From Bradyrhizobium sp. sBnM-33 (lineage in GTDB: Bacteria > Pseudomonadota > Alphaproteobacteria > Rhizobiales > Xanthobacteraceae): 64,000 bases of DNA. The stretch is from contig NZ_CP136624.1 of the NCBI RefSeq assembly GCF_032917945.1, forward strand, positions 8,975,001 through 9,039,000, written 5' to 3'. The notes under the pieces were generated by a model that saw only the letters and a program-made list of their open reading frames with translations, was not told where the DNA came from and made no database searches. Shown here piece after piece: positions 19,234 through 27,526 of this stretch (positions are counted from its first letter, which is position 1; the number at the start of each line of letters is the position of its first letter). Position numbers and translations under genes: made by a program.

Positions 19234-19935
19234 CTACGGTGCGAGATAGCGCAATAGTTCCGGATCGCTCCGCACCTCGCCGGCAGCGCCTTGCAGCGCC
19301 ACCTTGCCGCGATCGAGCACATAGGCATAATCGGCGACGCGCAGCGCGAGATCGAGATGCTGCTCGACGATGACGACCGCGATCTGCTTGGCCAACTCGA
19401 TGAGCCGCTCGGTGATCTCCTCGATCACACCGACCCACACGCCTTCGGTCGGCTCGTCCAGCAGCAGCAATTTGGGATCGCCAAGCATCGCGCGTCCGAT
19501 CGCCAGCATCTTGCGCTCGCCGCCCGACAGCGTGCCGGCCGGCTGGTCGAGCCGCTGCCCGAGCTTTGGGAAGATGGTCAGGACCCGATCGACCGCCGCC
19601 GGATCAACGTTGAACAGCGAGCCGACGGCGAGATTGTCGCGCACCGAAAGCCGAGCGAACACCGAATGCTCCTGCGGCACGTAGCCGATGCCCGAGCGGA
19701 CTCGCTCCTCGGTGCGGCGCTGGGTGATGTCACGGCCGTCGAAAAACAATTCGCCCTTCGAGCTCGCAAGCTCGCCGACGATCGTCTTCATCAGTGTGGT
19801 CTTGCCGGCTCCGTTGCGGCCGAGCACCGCGACGCCGCCGCGCCAAGGAATGCCGATGTTGACATCGAACAGGACCTGGCTGCGGCCATAGCCGGCTTCG
19901 AGGTGCCGGATGTCGAGAAATGTCTGTTCAGGCAC
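19234..19935 (-). CDS. HAAT-type ABC transporter ATP-binding protein (UrtE/LivF-like)
   Basis: 233 aa. The GTG start at 19935 overlaps the stop of the upstream ATPase gene by 8 nt; a longer frame inside that gene is rejected. Walker A GRNGAGKTT (near 37), Q-loop GYVPQEHSVF, signature LSGGERKML (near 134), Walker B LLLLDEPTEG (near 158), H-switch VVIVEQH. It follows the UrtE pattern, but the D-loop reads EGVWVGVIEEI instead of the usual EGIQPSII type. It is the last gene of the transporter operon and forms the ATPase heterodimer with the neighbour. Confidence 0.9.
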   Translation of the reverse strand: MPEQTFLDIRHLEAGYGRSQVLFDVNIGIPWRGGVAVLGRNGAGKTTLMKTIVGELASSKGELFFDGRDITQRRTEERVRSGIGYVPQEHSVFARLSVRDNLAVGSLFNVDPAAVDRVLTIFPKLGQRLDQPAGTLSGGERKMLAIGRAMLGDPKLLLLDEPTEGVWVGVIEEITERLIELAKQIAVVIVEQHLDLALRVADYAYVLDRGKVALQGAAGEVRSDPELLRYLAP

Positions 19936-20662
19936 GGCGCAGATAAATCTCCTGGACGCTCTTGTTGGCCTGGATCTCGGCGACCGTTCCGGACGCGAGC
20001 ACACGACCCTGGTCGATCACGGTCAGGCGGTCGCAGATATCGCGGATGAAATCCAGATCGTGTTCGACGATCACAAGCGAACAATGCTGCTTGATAGGCT
20101 GCAGGAGTTCGCCGGTGACGCGGCGTTCTTCGAGGCTCATGCCGCCGGTCGGCTCGTCCAGCAGCAGCAGCCGCGGCTTGGCTGCGAGCGCCATAGCGAT
20201 TTCCAGCCATTGCTGCTGCCCGTGCGACAGCGCTGCGGCAGCATCATGCGCGCGATCGGCGAGGCGGAACTGGCTCAGCATCATCATTACCTGATCGTGC
20301 AGCACGCCGCGTGTGCGCGAGAACACCAGATCGAACAGCGACGATTGCGCCTGCAGCGCCAGCAGGATGTTGTCGTACAGCGTGAGTGTCGGCAGCACGC
20401 TGGTGATCTGGAATTTCAGGCTCATGCCGGCGCGGGCTCGCTCGGTCGGCGACAACAGGGTAATATCGCGGTTGACGAAGCTGACCTTGCCTTTGGTCGG
20501 CATCTCGGCGCCTGCAACGCACTTCATCAGGGTGCTTTTTCCCGAGCCGTTCGGCCCGATCAGGCCGTGAAACTCGTTTTCGCCTATCGTCAGCGCTGCA
20601 CCATCGAGCGCGGTGAGTTTGCCAAACACCTTGACGATACCGGTCGCCTCAAGGAGCGGCAT
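19928..20662 (-). CDS. HAAT-type ABC transporter ATP-binding protein (UrtD/LivG-like)
   Basis: 244 aa, start MPLLEATGIVKVFG at 20662, overlapping the upstream permease gene by 14 nt. Walker A GPNGSGKST (near 37), Q-loop LKFQITSVLPTLTLYDN, signature LSHGQQQWLEIAMAL (near 147), Walker B LLLLDEPTGGM. The LSHGQ form of the signature is typical of UrtD, which favours urea/amide-type over leucine-type transporters. Ends QEIYLRRA. Confidence 0.92.
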   Translation of the reverse strand: MPLLEATGIVKVFGKLTALDGAALTIGENEFHGLIGPNGSGKSTLMKCVAGAEMPTKGKVSFVNRDITLLSPTERARAGMSLKFQITSVLPTLTLYDNILLALQAQSSLFDLVFSRTRGVLHDQVMMMLSQFRLADRAHDAAAALSHGQQQWLEIAMALAAKPRLLLLDEPTGGMSLEERRVTGELLQPIKQHCSLVIVEHDLDFIRDICDRLTVIDQGRVLASGTVAEIQANKSVQEIYLRRA

Positions 20663-21743
20663 TGCGCTTCTCCTTCGGCCCCGTCCCAAAACTGCCGACG
20701 CGCTCGCGTTCGCCGAGCACGAAGCTGATCAGCCCGAGCGGGCGGAACAGGATCACCAGCAGCAGCAACACGCCGAGAAGGATCGGCCAGATGTCGCGAT
20801 AATTGTCCGACAGCCAGAAGCTGACGCCCTCGATGATCACGGCGCCGATAACCGCGCCGATCAATGTGCCCGATCCGCCGAATAAAACGTAAAGCACGAC
20901 CTGCGTCGAGATTACCACGCCGACCATATTGGGCCAGACGAAGCCCTCGTGAAACGCGTAGAGACTACCTGCAAGGCCTGCGATGGTGCCGCCGACGGCA
21001 AAAACAATCGCCTTCAGGTGTTGCGCCTTGTATCCGAAGAAGGCTATGCGCTGCTCGTTCTCGCGAAGCCCCGCCAATGCCAGGCCGAACTGCGAGCGCA
21101 CCAGGAAGCGGCACAGCAGATAGACGACGACCAGAGTGCCGAGCGCGAAATAGTAATAGACCGGCCCCTCGGTAATGTCGTAGCTGCCGAGCGACATCGA
21201 CGGAATCGAAGGAATGCCGTTCTGTCCGCCGAGATAGTACCAGCCGCGTGCCAAGCGGTCGGCGGCGTAGGATCCGGTCAGGGTACCGAGTGCAACGAAG
21301 ATCACGCTGGAGGGATGCCGGCCGAGCAGCAGAAAGCCACCGAGCAGCAGCGAGGTGGTGAGCCCGATCAGCGTTCCCGCCGGCAGCACCAGAAAGATCG
21401 AGGTGATGTTGAGGTCGCGCGCCATCAGCGCAACGCCATAACCGGCCGACCCGAAGAACAGGGCCTGACCGAAGCTCATGATGCCGGCATATCCCCACAC
21501 CAGATCGAACGAGAGCGCGAACAGGGCGAGGATAATGACACGGGTGGCGAACACCGTGAGGTAGTCCTGCAGAACCAGCGGCAGGATCAGCGCTGCGATC
21601 AGCACCGCCCCTTCCACGATCGGGAGCACCTTTCGTCCCGCCGCTTGTCGCGCCGGCAATGGTCGATCCAATCCACTGTCAGCCATCGAAACGTCGGGCC
21701 CCCGATTCACCGTTGCGCGAAGGGCCTGCTTTGCTGCACCCAT
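20649..21743 (-). CDS. HAAT-type ABC transporter permease (UrtC/LivM-like)
   Basis: 364 aa, start MGAAKQALRATV 7 nt after the binding-protein stop. An internal ATG at MADSGLDRPLP is an alternative. About nine to ten hydrophobic segments. LivM-like motifs: RVIILALFALSFDLVWGYAGIMSFGQALFFGSAGYG (about 70-105) and LRENEQRIAFFGYKAQHLKAIVFAVGGTIAGLAGSLYA (about 232-270, the EAA-like cytoplasmic loop that contacts the ATPases). Inner membrane. It pairs with the second permease at 22976-23833. Confidence 0.92.
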   Translation of the reverse strand: MGAAKQALRATVNRGPDVSMADSGLDRPLPARQAAGRKVLPIVEGAVLIAALILPLVLQDYLTVFATRVIILALFALSFDLVWGYAGIMSFGQALFFGSAGYGVALMARDLNITSIFLVLPAGTLIGLTTSLLLGGFLLLGRHPSSVIFVALGTLTGSYAADRLARGWYYLGGQNGIPSIPSMSLGSYDITEGPVYYYFALGTLVVVYLLCRFLVRSQFGLALAGLRENEQRIAFFGYKAQHLKAIVFAVGGTIAGLAGSLYAFHEGFVWPNMVGVVISTQVVLYVLFGGSGTLIGAVIGAVIIEGVSFWLSDNYRDIWPILLGVLLLLVILFRPLGLISFVLGERERVGSFGTGPKEKRNAAP

Positions 21744-21750
21744 GGATCAC

Positions 21751-22971
21751 TCAGCATTCCTTGGGATCGACGAGGCCGTCGCTGCGGCCCACGATCTCAT
21801 AGTTCCCGCCTTTGGCAACAGCGGTATACATCTTCATCTTGCAGTGCCGCTTGCCCGGCACCATCTCGGCCGGTCCGCCCGGGCCTTCCGCGATCTTGGC
21901 GTGATCGAGCGCCGCGGCCACCGCATCGCGGTCGATCTTGCCGGCTTCCTTGACCGCCGCTTCCCATAGCTTCAGCCCGCGATAGGTGCCGGTCGCCGCG
22001 CTGCCGGCGGCGAACAGGAAGTTGCCGGGGAAATCCTTCTCGTAGGCCGCCTGGATCTTGGCGCTGACCGGATCGTCCTTCGTCAGCGCCTTGAAGTAGT
22101 CGAGACAGCTTGCAAGGCCCTCGATCTCGCTGGCCTGATTGATGTTGAGCGTATTCTCGTCATAGTACACGCAGGCCAGCCGTCCCCCATTCTTCAGGAA
22201 GCCGGCCTCGTAGAGCTGCTTGAAGAACGGACCGACACCGGGAGGGATTACGGTGTTAAAGACGACATCGACCTTGTTGGAGATGATGCGGTTGACGGTG
22301 GCTGAGAAGTCGACCTGGTCGAGCGGGTAGTACTCCTCGAATACGACCTCGCCACCGCTGGATTCAATCACTTTGCGCGCATAGACGTTGAGCGTGTGCG
22401 GCCAGACATAGTTCGCGCTTGGCAGCGCAAACTTCTTGCCGCCGTTCTTGATCAGCCAGGGGATGAACTCGTCGCATTGCTGGGCCGGAGTCGGGCCGGT
22501 GCAGAATAGATTGGCCGTGCATTCCTTGCCTTCGTAAAGCTGCGGATAGATATACAGCGTCTTGCCACGCGCCACGATCGGATCCTTGATCGCGTTGCGC
22601 ATCGAACTGGTGATGCCGCCGAGCACCATGTCGACCTTGTCGCGCTGGATCAGCTTGCGAACGTTGCCGACGGCGACCGATTCGTTGGAGGCGGTATCCT
22701 CGATATAGAGCTCGAGCGGCCGGCCGAGCAGGCCGCCGGCAGCGTTGATCTGCTTGATGACCATCTTGGCGACATTGGCGTCGGCATTGCCGGCATAGGC
22801 GATCGGGCCGGTCAGGTCGGTTGCGATGCCAACCTTGATCGGGCCTTCGGCGGCATTGGCCCAGTCGGGCCTGACCACCCAGCTACCGACCCCGGTCGCA
22901 ATGGCGCCGGTGGTGAAAGCAAAGCCGCTGAGGAAACGACGACGCGTCAAATCAAAGCGATCGGCAAACAT
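21751..22971 (-). CDS. Urea/amide-type ABC transporter substrate-binding protein with Tat signal
   Basis: 406 aa, start MFADRFDLTRRRFLSGFAF at 22971; TRRRFLSG followed by a hydrophobic run is a twin-arginine signal. The mature part is a periplasmic type I binding protein: PIKVGIATDLTGPIAYAGNADANVAKMVIKQINAAGGLLGRPLELYIEDTASNE (about 39-92) and YPQLYEGKECTANLFCTGPTPAQQCDEF (near 140), features of the UrtA/FmdD/AmiC branch rather than LivJ. Adjacent amidase supports short-chain amides or urea derivatives as ligand (inference). First-position binding gene after the LivH-like permease. Confidence 0.9.
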   Translation of the reverse strand: MFADRFDLTRRRFLSGFAFTTGAIATGVGSWVVRPDWANAAEGPIKVGIATDLTGPIAYAGNADANVAKMVIKQINAAGGLLGRPLELYIEDTASNESVAVGNVRKLIQRDKVDMVLGGITSSMRNAIKDPIVARGKTLYIYPQLYEGKECTANLFCTGPTPAQQCDEFIPWLIKNGGKKFALPSANYVWPHTLNVYARKVIESSGGEVVFEEYYPLDQVDFSATVNRIISNKVDVVFNTVIPPGVGPFFKQLYEAGFLKNGGRLACVYYDENTLNINQASEIEGLASCLDYFKALTKDDPVSAKIQAAYEKDFPGNFLFAAGSAATGTYRGLKLWEAAVKEAGKIDRDAVAAALDHAKIAEGPGGPAEMVPGKRHCKMKMYTAVAKGGNYEIVGRSDGLVDPKEC

Positions 22972-22975
22972 GCGA

Positions 22976-23833
22976 CTAAACCCCTTTTCCAGCGATGAGG
23001 CCTTGCGGCCGGAATTTGATGAAGACGATGGCAAGTACGAAGACGAGAACGTCGGCGACCACGGGCGCCATGACCCAGGGCAGCGCCGCGCTGAGCGTTC
23101 CGATCAAGCCGGCTCCGGCGACCGGCCCGATAAACGATCCGACGCCGCCGACCATGACGGCGACAAAGCCCTGAATCAGGAAGCGAATGCCGAGGTCGGC
23201 GAACAGGCTGAACACGGGCACGATCAACGCGCCGGCAAGCCCCGCCAGCGCGGCGCCGAAGGCAAACGTGGCGCCGTAGATCAGGGGCGTCGAGATTCCC
23301 GACACCCGCGCCAGCGCGGGATTTTCCAACGTCGCGCGCACACGAAGGCCGAAGCTGGTCCGCGACAGCAACAGAAAGCAGCCGCCCATCACCAGCAGCG
23401 TGATGATGATAATCGTGAAGCGCCACGTCGAAATGTGCATCGTGCCAATATCGATCGAGCCGCCGATCGGCTCCGGCACGGTCAGATAGAAACCGCCGAT
23501 CAGGCCGCGCACGCTCTCGCGAATGATCAGGCCCAGCGCATAGGTGCCAAGCATCGCCACGATGGGCGCGGCGTAGAAGCGCCGGATGATGAGCGCCTCC
23601 AGCACGAAACCAATGCCGCCAACTATGAATGGCGCGGCCGCCATGCCCGCCCAGATCGGAATCCCGCGGCTATGCGCCAGATAGGTAACGTAAGCGCCGA
23701 GCAGGACGAACTCGCCCTGCGCGAAGTTGAAAATTCCCATCATGCTGGCAATGATCCCGAGCCCCAGCACGACCAGAACGATGATCGCGCCGAAACTCAG
23801 GATCTCGAATGCCGTGACGAATGCGCTAGCCAT
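22976..23833 (-). CDS. HAAT-type ABC transporter permease (UrtB/LivH-like)
   Basis: 285 aa, about eight hydrophobic segments. LivH-like motifs: GLGIIASMMGIFNFAQGEFVLLGAYVTY (about 24-51), ALIIRRFYAAPIVAMLGTYALGLIIRESVRG, and RVRATLENPALARVSGISTPLIYGATFAFGAALAGLAGAL (about 181-220), the last carrying the ATPase-coupling loop. It is 4 nt upstream of the binding-protein start and 35 bp downstream of the amidase gene, all on one strand. Confidence 0.93.
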   Translation of the reverse strand: MASAFVTAFEILSFGAIIVLVVLGLGIIASMMGIFNFAQGEFVLLGAYVTYLAHSRGIPIWAGMAAAPFIVGGIGFVLEALIIRRFYAAPIVAMLGTYALGLIIRESVRGLIGGFYLTVPEPIGGSIDIGTMHISTWRFTIIIITLLVMGGCFLLLSRTSFGLRVRATLENPALARVSGISTPLIYGATFAFGAALAGLAGALIVPVFSLFADLGIRFLIQGFVAVMVGGVGSFIGPVAGAGLIGTLSAALPWVMAPVVADVLVFVLAIVFIKFRPQGLIAGKGV

Positions 23834-23868
23834 GTCCTATGTCCAGCCGGCCTGCAACGATGAACCTC

Positions 23869-25383
23869 TCACATCTTCTTCCAGTCGCCGATCTGCTCGA
23901 AGGCGTGCGCGGCGCGATAGATCGTCGATTCCTCGAACATCCGGCCGACCAGCATCAGCCCGACGGGCAGGCCGTCGACCATGCCGCAGGGCAGTGACAT
24001 TGCAGGATGATGCGTGATGTCGAACGGCGCGGTGTTGGCAATCATCTCGAGCGCCCGCGCCACATAATCCTCGCGGCTCGCATTGGCCGGCGGCAACGGC
24101 GTCGCCTTCATCGGCGTCGTCGGCAGCAGCAGGAGATCGTAATCCTTGAACGCCTTGTCATAGGCGGCGGTCAACCGCCGTGAGATGTTGAGCGCCTTGC
24201 CGTAGTAGCGCGGCCCGAAATTGTTGTTGATGTAAGTGCCTAGCAGCAGGAACAGCTTCGTGGTCTCCGAGAGCGAGTCGGCCTGCCGTCGCCAGCCGCG
24301 ATGGAAGTCCATCAGCGAGGTCGAATAGAGGTCGCCACGGCTCAGTCCGTAACCGTCGCCATACATCATGGTCTGCGTCATGCCTTCGGTGCCGATCGGC
24401 GTCCAGATCGCAGGCCCCATCAGATGCATCGGAATCGAGACCTGCTCGACGATGGCGCCGAGGTCGCGGAAGCGCTTCGCCGCCTCTCGCACGCTCTCAT
24501 TGACCGCCAGCTCGGCTGTCGGCTGTTCGAAGCCTTCCTTCAGGATGCCGATCTTCATCCCTTTGATGCCGCCGCCGAGCGCCTTGGTGTACTCCTCGAC
24601 CTTCGGAGCCTTGATACGCGGATCGTAGCCATCGTCGCCGGCGATCACCTCCAGCAGCAGCGCGTTGTCCGCCACCGTCGCCGTCATTGGGCCGGTGTGG
24701 TCGACGAAGATTTCGATTGGCATGATCCCGGTGTATGGCACCAACCCCCAGGTCGGCTTCATGCCGTAGATGCCGCAGAACGAGGACGGCATGCGGATCG
24801 AACCGCCCTGGTCACCGCCGATCGCCATGTCGACCTCACCGAGCGCGACGACGACGCCGCTGCCCGACGACGAACCGCCGGCCGAATAGCCCATTTTGTG
24901 CGGATTGTGCACAGGCCCTACCGCGCCGGTGTGGCTGCCGCCGGACATGCAGAAGGATTCGCAGTGAACCTTGCCGGCGATCTCGGCGCCCGCATCGAGC
25001 ATGCGGGTGACGATGGTGGCGTCGAAATCGGGCACGTAGCCTTCCAGCGTCGCCGATCCGTTCATCATCGGCACGCCCGCCAGCATGATGTTGTCCTTCA
25101 GAGCCACCGTCTTGCCCTTGAGCTTGCCGGAAGCGGCGCCCTTCACGGTCGACTTGCGGTACCAGGCGTTGCGCGGGTTTTCCTCCGGCTGCGGCCGGTA
25201 GCCGGGCGTGCGCGGATATTTCACCGGCGGCACCTCGTCCGGCATGGCTGCCACGAGATTGTAGGCGTCGATCGAGCCCTGCATCAGGCCGCGAAACGAT
25301 GCCACATCTTCCTCGGTCAACGAGAGGCCGCATTGCTCCGCGACCGCACGAAGTTGGGTTGGGGTTGGTAGGACGACTGACAC
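23869..25383 (-). CDS. Amidase signature-family hydrolase
   Basis: 504 aa from the GTG at 25383, which has AGGAGAG just upstream; the longer frame to 25494 covers the operator region and is rejected. Ser-cisSer-Lys triad regions: Lys in GKTVALKDNIMLAG (near 98), cis-Ser and nucleophile in GYSAGGSSSGSGVVVALGEVDMAIGGDQGGSIRMPSSFCG (about 171-210). Family enzymes hydrolyse amides, including small aliphatic amides and allophanate-type compounds, in the cytoplasm. It lies first in the ABC transporter operon, so imported substrate is probably cleaved by it. Exact substrate unknown. Confidence 0.93.
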   Translation of the reverse strand: MSVVLPTPTQLRAVAEQCGLSLTEEDVASFRGLMQGSIDAYNLVAAMPDEVPPVKYPRTPGYRPQPEENPRNAWYRKSTVKGAASGKLKGKTVALKDNIMLAGVPMMNGSATLEGYVPDFDATIVTRMLDAGAEIAGKVHCESFCMSGGSHTGAVGPVHNPHKMGYSAGGSSSGSGVVVALGEVDMAIGGDQGGSIRMPSSFCGIYGMKPTWGLVPYTGIMPIEIFVDHTGPMTATVADNALLLEVIAGDDGYDPRIKAPKVEEYTKALGGGIKGMKIGILKEGFEQPTAELAVNESVREAAKRFRDLGAIVEQVSIPMHLMGPAIWTPIGTEGMTQTMMYGDGYGLSRGDLYSTSLMDFHRGWRRQADSLSETTKLFLLLGTYINNNFGPRYYGKALNISRRLTAAYDKAFKDYDLLLLPTTPMKATPLPPANASREDYVARALEMIANTAPFDITHHPAMSLPCGMVDGLPVGLMLVGRMFEESTIYRAAHAFEQIGDWKKM

Positions 25384-25474
25384 GACTCTCTCCTGAAGCT
25401 TATTGATCCCTGGGCGTGCAGCCGGCGGCCCGCTTATCGCGTGCGAACCGTGGCTTTTGCGCGGGTATTCAAAC

Positions 25475-25487
25475 GGAAATATTTTCC
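25475..25487. promoter_or_regulatory. Near-palindrome upstream of the amidase operon
   Basis: GGAAATATTTTCC, one mismatch pair from perfect, lies about 90 bp before the amidase GTG in an A/T-rich patch. On the minus strand it reads GGAAAATATTTCC; the core GGAAAATATT recurs at 26807-26816 before the MarR gene. It may be an operator for that MarR. Inference. Confidence 0.4.
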
Positions 25488-25537
25488 TTTTCAAGCATTA
25501 TTTCGGATTTCGACTGAAGAAGATTGTTCCGTCGTTG

Positions 25538-26722
25538 CTAGATTGCCTTGATCACCTTGAAGTCGAGGCCATCGGCCTCGGCGAGATACATCTGCATCCG
25601 AACACGACCATCGCGGACGATCACCGGTCCGCGCGCGCCGCTATAAACGACATTGCGCCCCGCCGCGAACAAGGGCCCCATCGCCAGCGTGCCGGCCTGG
25701 TTGGCAGCGGCTTCAAGAAAGCGCAACCCTTCATAGTTGGATTGACCGAGCGAGCCGATCGGCGGGGCATTTGGACCGAACATCGCGCGATAGCCGCCCA
25801 TGAATTCGTCATTGGCGCGCGAGCCGACACAGGGAAAGTAGCCGGACGCGCAGAACAGGTTCTCGCTGTTGTCGGCGCCGATGCCGAGCAACACGGTTTC
25901 GTCCATCGCTCCGGCGAACCGCAGCATGGTGGCGGCGAGCCCGGATTCGCCGAAGGCGCGATTGAAGGTGATACTGTCGGTTCCGATCAGGGAGATCAGC
26001 ACAACGTCGGGTCGCGCGGTGCGAATGCGCGCCAGATGCGGCTCGTGATTGTCCTCGCCGAGCGGGACGAACTCCTCGCCGACAACGTGGCCGCCGGCTT
26101 CCTTGATGTACCGCTTCACCGCGCGATGCGACTGCCAGGGCCAGACATAATCGCTGCCTATCAGATACCAGCGCGCGGCCTTCTTGACCTCGCTGAGCCA
26201 ATGGATCGACGGCCGGATCTGCCAGCGCGGCGTCTCGCCGATCGCCATCACGCCCGGCGTCTGTTCGCCGCCTTCGTAAACGGGGGTGTAGACATAGGGC
26301 ACGCGGCCACGTGTAATCTTGCGCAAAGCCACACGGACCGCGCTGGTGTGCAATCCAACAATGAGATCGACTTCGTCGAACCCGATTGCCTGTTCGGCGC
26401 GACGCAGGACGTCCTCGAGCGGCCCGCCTGCATCGTAGATCGAAAGCTCGATCTCGCGTCCAAGGATACCGCCGCGCTTGTTGATCTCCGCGACCGCAAG
26501 CTGCGCACTGCTCGTGGCGGATGGGCCCCAAACCCCGGGAGAGCCGGTGCAGCATATGAAGCCCCCGATCCGAAGCCTGTTCCCGGCGCCGCGCCGCCTG
26601 AAGAAGGCATGATCGTCCGGCGACAAGGCGCGACCATCCGCCGCCGCCGACAGGTTTCGAAACAGCAACTGCGGCGGAAACGTAGGGCCACCGGAAGCCG
26701 GGAAGTTTACCGTCGAACGCAC
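25538..26722 (-). CDS. Type I periplasmic-binding-fold protein without signal peptide (AmiC/UrtA-like)
   Basis: 394 aa from the GTG at 26722, preceded by AGGAG. No start gives a hydrophobic export signal, so the protein seems cytosolic. Fold motifs: RIGGFICCTGSPGVWGPSATSSAQLAVAEINKRGGILGREIELSIYDAGG (about 52-100), PYVYTPVYEGGEQTPGVMAIGETPRWQIRPSI, and a late LGQSNYEGLRFLEAAA. The relation to AmiC of Pseudomonas, a cytosolic amide sensor, is suggestive. It sits between the amidase operon and the divergent MarR gene; here it may sense the amide and affect transcription, or it may be a second binding protein with a lost signal. Confidence 0.8.
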   Translation of the reverse strand: MRSTVNFPASGGPTFPPQLLFRNLSAAADGRALSPDDHAFFRRRGAGNRLRIGGFICCTGSPGVWGPSATSSAQLAVAEINKRGGILGREIELSIYDAGGPLEDVLRRAEQAIGFDEVDLIVGLHTSAVRVALRKITRGRVPYVYTPVYEGGEQTPGVMAIGETPRWQIRPSIHWLSEVKKAARWYLIGSDYVWPWQSHRAVKRYIKEAGGHVVGEEFVPLGEDNHEPHLARIRTARPDVVLISLIGTDSITFNRAFGESGLAATMLRFAGAMDETVLLGIGADNSENLFCASGYFPCVGSRANDEFMGGYRAMFGPNAPPIGSLGQSNYEGLRFLEAAANQAGTLAMGPLFAAGRNVVYSGARGPVIVRDGRVRMQMYLAEADGLDFKVIKAI

Positions 26723-26815
26723 GCCAACTCCTGTCTGGCACCAGACCAAAACACATCCAGCGGGCGGCCGCGGCATCCGCCCTTCTTAGTTGGAGAAATA
26801 TCTTATTGGAAAATA

Positions 26816-26827
26816 TTGAATATTCAA
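26816..26827. promoter_or_regulatory. Perfect 12-bp palindrome before the MarR gene
   Basis: TTGAATATTCAA in an A/T-rich stretch (26795-26845) between the divergent MarR and binding-protein genes. MarR regulators typically bind such short A/T-rich palindromes. GGAAAATATT directly to its left matches the motif upstream of the amidase gene. Confidence 0.5.
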
Positions 26828-26857
26828 CAATTGAAGTGCATATAGAAACGGCACTCG

Positions 26858-27346
26858 TTGCCGGACATTCACTCACATTCGGATCAAGACGAAGTCTCAG
26901 CCGTGGCCAAACCGCCGAAAGACAATTCCCCCATCACCGAACACCTCGCCTATTTGCTCGCGCAAGCCAACCGGGAGATCAACCGGCAGCTGGAAATGCG
27001 CTTGAGCAAGGAAGGCGTGCCTGTCGAGCAATGGCGCATCCTTAAAGTTCTGTCCGATGGCAACGGCCATTCCATGGGCGAGCTTGCGGACGCGGTGCTG
27101 CTCAACCATCCCACGCTGACCAAGATGGTCGACCGCATGGTGTCAGACGCGCTGGTCTACCGCGTTCAGGACCCCAAGGACCGCCGCAAGGTCCTGATGT
27201 TCGTGTCCGACCGCGGCAAGGCGCTGAGCAAGCGGCTGAACTCGCTGGCGGTGAGCCAGGAAGAGCACATCGTCGAGAGCTATGGCGACAAATCGACCAC
27301 CGAGCTCAAGCGCCTGCTCGAGAGCCTGATCGACAGCTCGAACTAG
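26858..27346 (+). CDS. MarR family transcriptional regulator
   Basis: 162 aa from TTG 26858; a GTG at 26903 (giving MAKPPKDNSPITEH, 147 aa) is equally possible, as neither has a good ribosome site. Winged helix: VEQWRILKVLSDGNGHSMGELADAVLLNHPTLTKMVDRMVSDALVYRVQDPKDRRKVLMFVSDRGKAL (about residues 57-124, including the DxRxx wing). It is divergent from the amide-binding-like gene, so it is likely the regulator of the amidase/ABC unit. The ligand is unknown. Confidence 0.9.
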   Translation: MPDIHSHSDQDEVSAVAKPPKDNSPITEHLAYLLAQANREINRQLEMRLSKEGVPVEQWRILKVLSDGNGHSMGELADAVLLNHPTLTKMVDRMVSDALVYRVQDPKDRRKVLMFVSDRGKALSKRLNSLAVSQEEHIVESYGDKSTTELKRLLESLIDSSN

Positions 27347-27471
27347 AGGATGATCCGCGCCTTCGCAGCGGTCAGCTAAATTCGCGTAGGCATTCCATCG
27401 TCATGGCCCGCGAAGGCCAGGCGTCCGGTACTCCGAGACAATTTGCATGTGCGGAAGCCGCGCTGCGTACT

Positions 27472-27497
27472 GCATCATCCGCTTTCGCGGATGATGC
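27472..27497. terminator. Strong hairpin between converging marR and secA
   Basis: GCATCATCCGC, loop TTTC, GCGGATGATGC: an 11-bp perfect stem with a 4-nt loop. It lies 30 bp beyond the secA stop and 125 bp beyond the marR stop. No T-tract follows on either strand, so if it ends transcripts it does so without the classical signal or by blocking exonucleases. Confidence 0.5.
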
Positions 27498-27526
27498 GTC
27501 AGCGCTCAATCGCGCGCACGTTGCGC

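Noticed and set aside
24301..25371. Plus-strand frame of 356 codons over the amidase gene
   Set aside because: Shadow of the amidase; no recognisable domain.
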